Below are positions 26,198 through 33,274 of a DNA stretch of 33,274 bases, one piece after another. A model generated the notes under the pieces. That model was not told where the DNA came from and made no database searches. It saw only the letters and a program-made list of their open reading frames with translations. This DNA comes from Hymenobacter sp. (GTDB lineage Bacteria > Bacteroidota > Bacteroidia > Cytophagales > Hymenobacteraceae), in contig JANXMN010000112.1 of NCBI GenBank assembly GCA_025354605.1, forward strand, positions 1 through 33,274. Reading direction: 5' to 3'. A program made the position numbers and the translations under genes. Position 1 is the first letter of the stretch. Each line of letters begins with the position of its first letter.

Positions 26198-27694
26198 ATG
26201 AAGTATCTGTTGCTGCTGCTTATCGGGTGGGGGGCCGGGGTGCCGGGGTGGGCGCAGGGCACCGCCGGCAATGGCCCGCTCGCTAATCCGGCCAGGGCGG
26301 CCTCCGGCCCGGCCGTGACCGTTGAAGTGAGCCGGGTGTATTGCCTGGTGCGGTTTGTGGAAACGCTGGCCGGCGGGAGCGGCGGCCACGCCAGCTCCCG
26401 GCGCGCGTTCGAGAAAAGCCGCTTCAACACCCCCGCGGCCCGCCGCTGGCTGCGGCACTACCAACGCCTCGACCACGAGCCTGGCTTCGACCGCGAAGGC
26501 TACCCGGCCGGCCGGGTCGGTAGCGCGGGCTCTACCGTTCCGGCCTACCTGGCCGCCAGCGCCGATGCCCAGGACCTGACCGATTTGCAGCGCCGCACCG
26601 TGGGCCTGCTACCCAATGAAGTGCTGGCCAGTCTCGACAGCGTGTACCGCTACTTCACGCCCGCATTCGATACGCTGGCCTGGCAGCCCCATGCTGCCGA
26701 GCTACTCCAGCTGCGCGCTGTTTATGCGCAGTATCTGGGCCAGCAGCAGTTGATGCGCAAGTTTGGCCAGTTGCGCACTTTCTATGGCAGCGTGTGGCCC
26801 GATGCACTGCCCTACCGCATTCAACTCAACCCGCAGCTCGATGCGGGCCAGAGCTTTACCAACCACGCCTGGGTGAGCGGCAACCTGGTGCTGCTCGACT
26901 GCCACCCGGCCGCGCGCGATTTTGCGAGCGGCTCCGCCGTGGTGTTTCACGAGATGAGTCATTCGCTCTCGGCGCAGCAGCGGCTGGGCCTGCAGCAGCA
27001 GCTGGAGCGCTGGTACCTGGGCAACGCCTCGCCCAACCGCCGCTACGCCTACAACCTCATGGAAGAGGCCCTGGCCACGGTGGCCGGCGAGTGGATTTAC
27101 GCCCAGCAGACCGGCCAGCCCGAAACCGGCGAATGGTACCACGACGACTACATCAACCGCTACGCCCAGGCCCTCTACCCGCTGATGACGAGCTACGTCG
27201 AGCGCGGCCAGCTCATCGATAGCCTCTTCGTCGGCCAAGCCATCAGCACCTTCGACCGGGTGTTTCCCCAGGCGGCCACCGAGTACGTCAACCTGTTTCG
27301 CAACGTGCTCTACTGGACCGATGCGGAGGACTTTAACGCCGCCGCGCTGGCATTTCGTGACCAGTTCCGGAGCAACTACACCCGCACGCTGACTCCCATT
27401 CTGGCCTCGGCCAAAGGCCTGGAAATGGCCCAAAGCGGCGAGTGTCTGCCGGTCATCATCATCACCCGCGAACACGCGGCCACCCTGCGCTACCTGCGCG
27501 AGCAGTTGCCAGCCCTGCATGCGCTGCGGCTCCGGCTGCGGCCCGAACAAAATTTCCTGCTGAGCATCACCGGCCCGCACGGCCCACTCATCGTTGTGAA
27601 TACGCACGACCCGGCGCAACTCGCCGCCGCCGCGCAGCTACTGCAAAAGCAGCAGCACCTGAACCTGAAGGAGCCGCTGCTGCTGCTGAAGTAG
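26198..27694 (+). CDS. Secreted putative zinc metallopeptidase of unrecognised family
   Basis: 498 aa with signal peptide KYLLLLLIGWGAGVPGWAQ. A zinc-binding HExxH motif is present as His251-Glu252-Met-Ser-His255 in AVVFHEMSHSLS. A second acidic pair, Glu289/Glu290 in YNLMEEALATVAGEW, could give the third ligand as in gluzincins. The surroundings are helical with many Tyr and Gln (RYAQALYPLMTSYVERGQL). The last 100 residues have an alternating pattern (LPVIIITREHAATLRYL, then ITGPHGPLIVVNTHD) suggesting a separate small alpha/beta domain. I do not recognise the family. Metalloprotease activity is inferred from the motif alone. The gene ends at a palindrome shared with the convergent M28 gene. 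Confidence 0.7.
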   Translation: MKYLLLLLIGWGAGVPGWAQGTAGNGPLANPARAASGPAVTVEVSRVYCLVRFVETLAGGSGGHASSRRAFEKSRFNTPAARRWLRHYQRLDHEPGFDREGYPAGRVGSAGSTVPAYLAASADAQDLTDLQRRTVGLLPNEVLASLDSVYRYFTPAFDTLAWQPHAAELLQLRAVYAQYLGQQQLMRKFGQLRTFYGSVWPDALPYRIQLNPQLDAGQSFTNHAWVSGNLVLLDCHPAARDFASGSAVVFHEMSHSLSAQQRLGLQQQLERWYLGNASPNRRYAYNLMEEALATVAGEWIYAQQTGQPETGEWYHDDYINRYAQALYPLMTSYVERGQLIDSLFVGQAISTFDRVFPQAATEYVNLFRNVLYWTDAEDFNAAALAFRDQFRSNYTRTLTPILASAKGLEMAQSGECLPVIIITREHAATLRYLREQLPALHALRLRLRPEQNFLLSITGPHGPLIVVNTHDPAQLAAAAQLLQKQQHLNLKEPLLLLK

Positions 27695-27698
27695 CCTT

Positions 27699-27771
27699 TG
27701 TAGCGTGGGCTCTGCGAGTCCGCGCGTGTGAACGACCCGCCCACGCGCGGACTCGCAGCGTCCACGCTACA
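27699..27771. repeat. 30-bp inverted repeat between convergent genes
   Basis: Arms at 27699-27728 and 27742-27771 match at 28 of 30 positions around a 13-nt loop, with ends TGTAGCGTGG / CCACGCTACA. It fills the 78-nt gap between two convergent stop codons and probably serves as a bidirectional transcription barrier. No T tract flanks it. The terminal TGTAGCG resembles the palindromes at 24605. Confidence 0.85.
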
Positions 27772-27772
27772 G

Positions 27773-29488
27773 CTACCGTCCGCTCTTCGCCCGCGTGGCC
27801 TTGAACTCCGAGCCGGCCTTCCACTTAGGGAAGGTGGTTTCACTGGCCAATTGCTGGCCCACGCGGAACAGCAAGCGGGCATCCTGGGCGGCACCGCGCA
27901 GGTCCCAGGCGGGGTCGTACTGGTCGGCGGGCTGGTGGTAGGCTTTCTCCTCGAAGTCCTTGCGCTGCTTTTCGGCGAAGGCTTTGCCGTGCAGGCGGCT
28001 CTCGAACTGCCCGCTGGCGTAGAGGGCCGGAATGCCCACCTTGGCGAAGCTGAAGTGGTCGGAACGGTAGAAGCTGCCCGTTTCGGGGTGCTGGAAGGGG
28101 ATAACGTAACGGTTCTGCTCCTTGGCGGCGGCGCGGGCGTAGTCGTCGAGTTCCGACTGGCCGTAGCCCACCACGGTCACGTCGCGCATTGGCCCGAAGG
28201 CCAGCAGCTCGTCCATGTTAATGTCGGCCACCGTGTTTTTCACCGGGAACAGCGGGTGCTGGGCGTAGTAGCCCGAGCCCAGCAGGCCCTGCTCCTCGCC
28301 CGTCACGGCCAGAAACACAATGCTGCGCTGCGGCTTCTGCTGGGCCTGTTTGAAGGCCGTGGCGATGGCCAGCAGGCCGGCGCAACCGCTGGCGTTGTCG
28401 AGCGCGCCGTTGTAAATCGAGTCGCCGGCAATGGCTTTGCCCACGCCCAGGTGGTCCCAGTGCGCCGAGTAGATGATATATTCCTGCAGGCGGGTGGTGC
28501 CGGGCAGCACGGCCACCACGTTCTTCGAGGTTTTGCGGGTGACTTTGTTGCGGATGGTCGTGCTGATGCTCAGCCCCAGGGCCTTGCCTTTGAAGCCGCG
28601 CAGGTTGGCGGCGGCGTAGGCCTGGTCGTAATTCTGGCCGGCGGCCGTGAAAAGGCGCTTGGCCGCGTCCAGCGTCATCCAGCCTTCGAGGGCCACTTTG
28701 CTGGCGCCGTGGTCGGGCGTCTGGGGGTGCAGCTTGGCGCCGCCGTTGCTGCTCTGCACCACCGTCCAGGGGTATGAGGCGGGCTTGGTGTCGTGAATGA
28801 TGAGCAGGCCGGTGGCGCCGTGGCGGGCCGCCTCCTCGTACTTGTAGCCCCAGCGGCCGTAGTAGGTCATGGCCTTGCCCTTGAACAGGGTGGTGTCGTT
28901 GCCCGCGTTGCCAGGGTCGTTGATGAGCACTACCACCGTTTTGCCCTTCACATCGAGGCCGGTGTAGTCGTCCCAGCCGTACTCGGGAGCCGTTACGCCG
29001 TAGCCGGCAAACACCAGCGGCGAGGTTTTGATGTCGACCACCGGCTTTTCCTGCTCGGTCAGGAACATGAAATCCTGCCGGTACTTCAGCTGCAGGGTTT
29101 TGCCGTTGCCGCTCACCGTGGCAATCGAGTCGGGCTGGCCGGCGATTTCCACCAGCGGCACCGCCTGAAAGTAGGAGCCATTCGCGCCCGGCTGCAGGCC
29201 CAACTTCTTGAATTCGGCGGCTAGATAGGCCGTGGCCTTGTCTTCGCCTGCCGTGAAGGGCCGCCGGCCCTGGTACTCATCCGAAGCCAGCACCTTGATG
29301 TGCTGCGCGATGAGGGCCGACGTGATGCCGTCGTTGGGGGCCACCACGCTGGCCGTATCGGTGGGGGCCGCTTCGGTTTCGGCCGTGGTTTTGGCGGTTT
29401 CCGAAGTCGAGGTCTGGCCCTGGCAGGCGGCCAGCAGCAGGCTAGTGGCGGCGGGCACCAGCCAGCCGCGCAAAGAAGTTAAACGCAT
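27773..29488 (-). CDS. M28 family zinc aminopeptidase/carboxypeptidase, lipoprotein
   Basis: 571 aa with a lipobox signal peptide (LVPAATSLLLAACQG, lipidated Cys), so the enzyme is anchored to a membrane, probably facing the periplasm or the surface. A Ser/Thr/Ala linker of about 30 residues is followed by a peptidase domain with an inserted PA-type segment (about 145-260). M28 metal-binding motifs are present in order: His343/Asp345 in YSAHWDHLG, GALDNASGCAGLL, FLAVTGEEQGLLGSGYYA (catalytic Glu-Glu), ADINMDELLAFG and YRSDHFSFAKVGIPAL. It releases amino acids from peptides. It is the last gene of a minus-strand cluster after the TetR-like gene and shares a terminator-like palindrome with the convergent gene. 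Confidence 0.93.
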   Translation of the reverse strand: MRLTSLRGWLVPAATSLLLAACQGQTSTSETAKTTAETEAAPTDTASVVAPNDGITSALIAQHIKVLASDEYQGRRPFTAGEDKATAYLAAEFKKLGLQPGANGSYFQAVPLVEIAGQPDSIATVSGNGKTLQLKYRQDFMFLTEQEKPVVDIKTSPLVFAGYGVTAPEYGWDDYTGLDVKGKTVVVLINDPGNAGNDTTLFKGKAMTYYGRWGYKYEEAARHGATGLLIIHDTKPASYPWTVVQSSNGGAKLHPQTPDHGASKVALEGWMTLDAAKRLFTAAGQNYDQAYAAANLRGFKGKALGLSISTTIRNKVTRKTSKNVVAVLPGTTRLQEYIIYSAHWDHLGVGKAIAGDSIYNGALDNASGCAGLLAIATAFKQAQQKPQRSIVFLAVTGEEQGLLGSGYYAQHPLFPVKNTVADINMDELLAFGPMRDVTVVGYGQSELDDYARAAAKEQNRYVIPFQHPETGSFYRSDHFSFAKVGIPALYASGQFESRLHGKAFAEKQRKDFEEKAYHQPADQYDPAWDLRGAAQDARLLFRVGQQLASETTFPKWKAGSEFKATRAKSGR

Positions 29489-29528
29489 CCGTACAGAGAG
29501 TTACCCCCGGCCGCGATGCCGGGGCTGC

Positions 29529-30143
29529 CTACAGCCGGGCAAAATGCTCGGCCGCAATCCGCGCGCCGTCATCGGTGCAGATGCCGCGAATGTAGTACAA
29601 GAAAATGCTGCGGAACACCTCAGCTTGGCTAAACCGGTCGGGCGGGAAAATCTGCGGATTGAGCATCATGTTCAGTTGCTCCAGAATAATCTTGGTCACG
29701 AGCTGAATGTTGATGTCGGAGCGGAACAGCTTGGCCCGGATGCCGTCGTTGAGCAGCTGCTGCAGCTGCGGGGCCGAATAGGTGCCCAGGTGGTCCATCA
29801 TTGCTTCCCAGGTTTGGGGGAAGCCGGTTTGCAGGTCGCCGTAAAACTGGCCGGGCACTTTCACCAAATCGCGCAGGCCAAGCTGCAGCAGGCCGTAGAG
29901 GCGCTCGACGGCCGTGGTGTATTGGGCATACAGGGCGGTATGCTCGCGCTTCTGGCGCTCCAGGTCGGCCAGCAGGGCGTGGTGCACCAGCAGGCCGCGG
30001 CTCGGAAACTGCGCTGCCAGGTCCGCATCGGTCGTGCCCAGGGCGGCGGCTAGTTTCGCGTCGGGGGCCGCGTTCAGGCCATACTGATAAAAGACGGGTA
30101 TAGCTGCTTCAAGCGAAGCAGCGGAGAGGGTAGAATCAGACAT
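29529..30143 (-). CDS. TetR-family-like transcriptional regulator
   Basis: 204 aa from ATG 30143 (MSDSTLSAASLEAAIPVFYQ). The first 50 residues fit a TetR helix-turn-helix in length, with AKLAAALGTTDADLAAQFPSR as the recognition part; the usual KGxLYxHF signature is replaced by FPSRGLLVHH. The rest is helical, with FRSDINIQLVTKIILEQLNM and FRSIFLYYIRGI typical of TetR C-terminal dimerisation domains. It may control the neighbouring carotenoid genes or the M28 gene. The spacing (88 nt to cruF, 40 nt to the peptidase gene) does not decide. No operator was identified. Confidence 0.75.
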   Translation of the reverse strand: MSDSTLSAASLEAAIPVFYQYGLNAAPDAKLAAALGTTDADLAAQFPSRGLLVHHALLADLERQKREHTALYAQYTTAVERLYGLLQLGLRDLVKVPGQFYGDLQTGFPQTWEAMMDHLGTYSAPQLQQLLNDGIRAKLFRSDINIQLVTKIILEQLNMMLNPQIFPPDRFSQAEVFRSIFLYYIRGICTDDGARIAAEHFARL

Positions 30144-30230
30144 AGGCAACAATCGAATAACAGCGGTATAGTTCTAACGGCCCGGATGCGTCGGAGGTGC
30201 TTGTTTTAGTGCGTCAGTGCGCTGGAAAGC

Positions 30231-30941
30231 CTACTTCAGCGCGCCCAGCAAAAAGAAAAATAGCAGCTGCGTGAGGTACACCAGCGGCACCAGCGGGTTG
30301 CGCTTGGCAAATGTAGTGCGGTTGAAAAGCATTTGCAGCAGGCAGGCCATGATGAACCAGTCGCGGAAGTTCTGGGCCGGAATCACGCCCGCCGTCCAGT
30401 ACCAGAAGTCGAAATGGCCGGCCACTGGCTCCAGGCAGGCATCGAAGCCCACCATGAGCGCGGCCGCCAGCAGCATGCGGGCCAGCTCGCCCAGCGGCAG
30501 GTAGCGCACCAACATGCCGCACAGGTAAGTGAGCACCAGCCAGTTCAGCCCAATCAGGGGGGGCACGCCCTGGAAAGGCTGCTGGTCGAAGAGCTTGAAG
30601 CCCAGCGTGTCGCCGTAGTGGTAGTGCCCAAACAGCTTGCCCGTGTTCACGCCCACGAACTCGGCCCCGAAGCTCAGTAGCACCACCGTGGCGCAGAAGC
30701 CCCAGAAGCTGGCGTCGCGCTCCGGCTGCAGCCACAGCAGCAGCAGCGCCGTGAGCCCCAGCGTGAGCGGCGTGAACCGCAGGTAAAAGTCGGGGTCGTG
30801 CGAAAAGGCCAGCCCCACAAAGCCCGTGATGTGAAACAGCAGCACCAGCCCCTGCGCAATGCGCAGGCGGTGCGAGCTGGCCGGGGGCAGCGGTACGGTG
30901 GCGGACAAGGTAGGGGCGGTGAGCGGTTCAGGATACTCCAT
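30231..30941 (-). CDS. cruF: Carotenoid biosynthesis protein, CruF-like 1',2'-hydratase
   Basis: 236 aa integral membrane protein with about seven hydrophobic helices. Conserved parts of the DUF422/CruF family are visible: SFGAEFVGVNTGKLFGHYHY, QPFQGVPPLIGLNWLVLTY, GFDACLEPVAGHFDFWYW and PAQNFRDWFIMACLLQML. CruF adds water to the psi end of carotenes, an early step towards myxol/saproxanthin/flexixanthin-type pigments. It lies 90 nt downstream of the CrtD-like gene on the same strand, consistent with consecutive hydroxylation and 3,4-desaturation. A 15-cis hydratase role is family knowledge, not tested here. Confidence 0.85.
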   Translation of the reverse strand: MEYPEPLTAPTLSATVPLPPASSHRLRIAQGLVLLFHITGFVGLAFSHDPDFYLRFTPLTLGLTALLLLWLQPERDASFWGFCATVVLLSFGAEFVGVNTGKLFGHYHYGDTLGFKLFDQQPFQGVPPLIGLNWLVLTYLCGMLVRYLPLGELARMLLAAALMVGFDACLEPVAGHFDFWYWTAGVIPAQNFRDWFIMACLLQMLFNRTTFAKRNPLVPLVYLTQLLFFFLLGALK

Positions 30942-31031
30942 GCGGCGGAGTCAAGCAGCTAAAAGGTGAAGCCGGCGCGGCCCGAAAGCCCGTGCGCGCC
31001 AGTCATCCTTCTACCTCTCAACGTGTAGCTT

Positions 31032-32540
31032 TTAACGGTCAATAAGATTAGCAACGATTTGGGCCGACAGCAAGCACAGCGGAATGCCCCCGCCCGGATG
31101 CACCGACCCGCCGCAAAAGTACAGCCCATCGAGCCGCCCCGAAAAGTTCGGGTGCCGCAGAAACGCTGCCAGCGCGTTGTTGCTCGAGCTGCCGTACAGC
31201 GCCCCGCCGAACGACGACGTATCGGCCGCGATGCCGGGCGGCGTCCACACCCGTTCGGCCGCGATGAGCGGCGCCACATCCACGCCCAGGGCGCGGTGCA
31301 GGCGGGCCAGCACGGCGGCGCGGGTGCGCCGGGTGAGGGCGGCCCAGTCCTGGCCCTGGTCGTGGGGCACGTTCACCATCACAAACCAGTTTTCGTGGCC
31401 GGGCGGGGCATCGCCGGGCGTTTTCTTGCTGGTGATGTTCACGTACACCGTCACGTCGTCGGCCACGGTCTGCTCCTCGAAAATGGCCGCGAACTCGCGC
31501 CGGTAGTCGGCCGAGAAGAAGATGTTGTGCAGGTCCAGCTCCGGGAATTCGCGGGCCACGCCCCAGTAAAATATCAGCGCCGACGACGAGCGGGGCTGGC
31601 TGAGCGTGCGCTCCGGGGCGGGCTCGCGGGGCAGCAGGCGGCGGTAGGTGGGCACCACGTCCATGTTGCTCACCACCAGTCCGCAGTCGTACACGTCGCG
31701 CCCCGTGCGCAGGCCCGTCACGCGGCCGTCGGCCACCAGAATCTCCTCCACCGCCTCGTCGTACCGAAACTGCGCCCCGAACTCCGTAGCCAGCCGGTGC
31801 AGGCTCTCGGCAATGGCGTAGATGCCGCCCTCCGGGTAAAATGCCCCGATGCCGTGCTCCAGGTGCGGAATCATGCTCAGCGTGGCCGGGGCCTGGTAAG
31901 GGTCTGAGCCGTTGTAAGTGGCGTAGCGGTCGAATAGCTGCACCAGCCGCGGGTCGCTGCCAAATGCGGCTTCGTGGCGCTGGTGCATGGTACCCAGCAG
32001 CCCCAGCTGCGGCAGGGCCGCCACCGCCTTCAGCGTTTCGGGGCTGAAGTAGGTGCCCGCCTGGTGCAGCGACTTGTGCAGAAACGTGCCCGCCGTGGCC
32101 TCATACGCCCGGCCGGCGCGCGCCAGAAACTGCGTCACGGCCGCCGCCGGGGTGCCCAGCTTCGCCTCCACCTCGGCCGCGAACTTCGCCGCGTCGGCCC
32201 AGGCCGCGAGGCGGGTGCCATCAGCAAAAAAGTAGCGGGTGATGGGGTCGAGCCGCTCGTAGCGGAAGTAGTCGGCCGGGGCGCGGTGGGCCAGCCGGAA
32301 AATGTCGTCCACCAGTTGCGGCAGCGTGAACAGCGAGGGCCCGGCATCGAAGCGGTACCCGTCCGGCAGCGTAAACTGCTGCATCTTGCCCCCAAACGTG
32401 GGGCCGGCCTCGAACACCGTGACCGGGTGCCCGGCCACCGCCAGCCGCGCCGCCGTGGCCAGGCCAGCAATGCCTGCGCCTATAATGGCCACGGGCTGCT
32501 GCGAAGGGGAGATATTTTTCTGTTTGATGAAGCGCGCCAC
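31032..32540 (-). CDS. crtD: CrtI/CrtD-type carotenoid desaturase
   Basis: 502 aa starting at a GTG (32538-32540), the only start after an in-frame TAA. The N-terminal FAD-binding motif is AIIGAGIAGLATAARLAVAG followed by VTVFEAGPTFGGKMQQF. The internal RFDAGPSLFTLPQLV and the C-terminal LYFCGGSVHPGGGIPLCLLS are signatures of the CrtI family. The next gene is CruF-like, so 1-hydroxycarotenoid 3,4-desaturase (CrtD) is more likely than phytoene desaturase (CrtI). The two cannot be separated by sequence reading alone. It acts at the membrane on long-chain carotenoids. Confidence 0.82.
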   Translation of the reverse strand: MARFIKQKNISPSQQPVAIIGAGIAGLATAARLAVAGHPVTVFEAGPTFGGKMQQFTLPDGYRFDAGPSLFTLPQLVDDIFRLAHRAPADYFRYERLDPITRYFFADGTRLAAWADAAKFAAEVEAKLGTPAAAVTQFLARAGRAYEATAGTFLHKSLHQAGTYFSPETLKAVAALPQLGLLGTMHQRHEAAFGSDPRLVQLFDRYATYNGSDPYQAPATLSMIPHLEHGIGAFYPEGGIYAIAESLHRLATEFGAQFRYDEAVEEILVADGRVTGLRTGRDVYDCGLVVSNMDVVPTYRRLLPREPAPERTLSQPRSSSALIFYWGVAREFPELDLHNIFFSADYRREFAAIFEEQTVADDVTVYVNITSKKTPGDAPPGHENWFVMVNVPHDQGQDWAALTRRTRAAVLARLHRALGVDVAPLIAAERVWTPPGIAADTSSFGGALYGSSSNNALAAFLRHPNFSGRLDGLYFCGGSVHPGGGIPLCLLSAQIVANLIDR

Positions 32541-32575
32541 TGGTGCCTGCTGTTAAAGAGAAGTCGTCAGAACTA

Positions 32576-32639
32576 GCCCCAGCGGGGCGGCCCATCGGTA
32601 GAAATGCCACGCCCCATACGGACAAAGCCCCAGCGGGGC
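32576..32639. repeat. Two REP-like hairpins downstream of the IS200-like transposase
   Basis: GCCCC AGC GGGGC hairpins at 32576-32588 and 32627-32639, both preceded by A/TA and followed by G-CCC, in the same orientation 51 nt apart. Such short GC palindromes in pairs beside a RAYT/IS200-like transposase gene resemble REP/BIME elements, and also the subterminal hairpin of IS200-type ends. Confidence 0.65.
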
Positions 32640-32663
32640 GACCCTAATAACTGCGTGCCTTGC

Positions 32664-33128
32664 TTAGCCTTCCAACTCTTTAAATAGGTATTTGTCTTCA
32701 TAAGCCACCTGAAATTTCTCCAGCAACTGCCGATATTCTTCCCGAAAACTCCGCTGGGCATGATGCTTCGTCTGGCGCTAGATGTAACCGATAACGGATG
32801 ACAACTGCGAAGTTGAATAGGAAAAGGCTCCGAATCCTTCCTGCCAGGCGAACTTTCCAGCCAACCAGCCCTGCTCATTGATAAACTTCGAGGAAACAGC
32901 TTTCACCTCCCGCAGCAAATCCGACAACGCCATATCGGGCCGCAGGCCAATCAGCAGATGCACATGGTCGGGCATGCCATTAATGGCTAACAGCTTCTGG
33001 CCACGCGCAGTAATAATGCCGGTGATGTAGCGGTAGAGTTGGGCTGCATGCGATGGCGGAATGCACGCCGCCCGATACTTTACGGCAAACACAACGTGTA
33101 GATGGATTTGCGTGTATGTGTTGGCCAT
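32664..33128 (-). pseudogene. IS200/REP-associated type transposase with an in-frame amber codon
   Basis: The frame from ATG 33128 has IHLHVVFAVKYR, the HUH motif in MPDHVHLLIGL, helix MALSDLLREVKAVSSKFINE and FAWQEGFGAFSYSTSQL, all typical of the IS200-like Y1 transposase superfamily. A TAG at 32778-32780 (codon 117) interrupts it. The same frame continues with RQTKHHAQRSFREEYRQLL, ending DKYLFKELEG and TAA at 32664-32666, so the full reading is 154 aa, the normal size. In related proteins the position after GYI is usually Glu/Lys/Arg-like, so one base change explains the stop. The position where many relatives have Tyr (EGYGAF) is Phe here; a Tyr two residues after GAF is present. Confidence 0.8.
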
Positions 33129-33141
33129 ATGGCGCTAGTGC

Positions 33142-33274
33142 TTAGTCAGGCAAGTTAGTTGCCCTAATTTTCTGATAGTGTCGGTCGAGTTTGACGCGGG
33201 CTTTTGCCAGGGTGAACTGCCATTTGACCGTGGCCTGGGCCGCATTCCGCTCGGCCACGCAAGCGGCGACGTGG
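33142..33274 (-). CDS. IS630-type transposase, C-terminal fragment at window edge
   Basis: Entering from the right edge, the frame reads VAERNAAQATVKWQFTLAKA, then RVKLDRHYQKI, and ends in TAA 33142-33144. The pattern ERNAA..TV.WQFT...AR.KL..Y is the C-terminus of IS630-family transposases as I recall it. The rest lies outside the window, so it is unknown whether the element is complete. Its stop is 14 nt from the start codon of the IS200-like gene, so one element has inserted next to the other. Confidence 0.7.
   Translation of the reverse strand, partial: HVAACVAERNAAQATVKWQFTLAKARVKLDRHYQKIRATNLPD

Overview
The window looks like chromosome of a GC-rich member of the Bacteroidota, most likely Hymenobacter or a close relative. 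The evidence is sequence-intrinsic: two secreted proteins end in type IX secretion (T9SS) sorting domains, promoter-like boxes fit the Bacteroidota TAnnTTTG -7 consensus, Shine-Dalgarno sequences are absent, and a CruF/CrtD-type carotenoid gene pair is present. No database search was possible, so the genus is inferred.

Layout. 1-288 is the C-terminal end of a LutB-type iron-sulfur protein. 349-1407 is an unassigned membrane protein. 1702-10317 encodes a giant (about 2870 aa) T9SS-exported protein with a fibronectin-like domain, two beta-helix-like blocks, about ten 80-90-residue repeats and a sorting domain. After a stack of hairpins (10321-10493) come a sigma-70 family factor with a small partner gene, ClpP, a second T9SS protein built from delta-60/beta-propeller-like repeats, a cation diffusion facilitator, a degenerate 21-bp tandem array, an MFS transporter and several small genes (coiled-coil secreted protein, DUF6526, DUF4286).

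The most interesting region is 18980-24420, a methionine biosynthesis locus. A promoter is followed by a SAM-I (S-box) riboswitch, then a short Cys-rich leader ORF (MRMCCCRPCCC) whose Cys codons overlap a terminator hairpin that competes with an upstream arm. Next come a peroxiredoxin-like gene, metY, a multi-branched structured RNA whose closing stem abuts a U7 tract, metX, a long inverted repeat with a T6 tract, and homoserine dehydrogenase. Hom, MetX and MetY make homocysteine from aspartate semialdehyde. The layout suggests layered control: SAM at the entrance, possibly cysteine next, and two internal attenuators. Three gene gaps in or near this locus hold inverted arrays of a heptanucleotide repeat (consensus AACCAGM).

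24421-25242 is a decayed stretch with a possible coding remnant, palindromes and two truncated gene 5' ends facing each other. It is followed by an LD-carboxypeptidase, a secreted protein of unknown family with HEMSH, and, on the minus strand, an M28 lipoprotein peptidase, a TetR-like regulator, CruF-like and CrtD-like carotenoid enzymes, REP-like hairpins, an IS200-like transposase interrupted by an amber codon, and the C-terminal end of an IS630-type transposase at the right edge.
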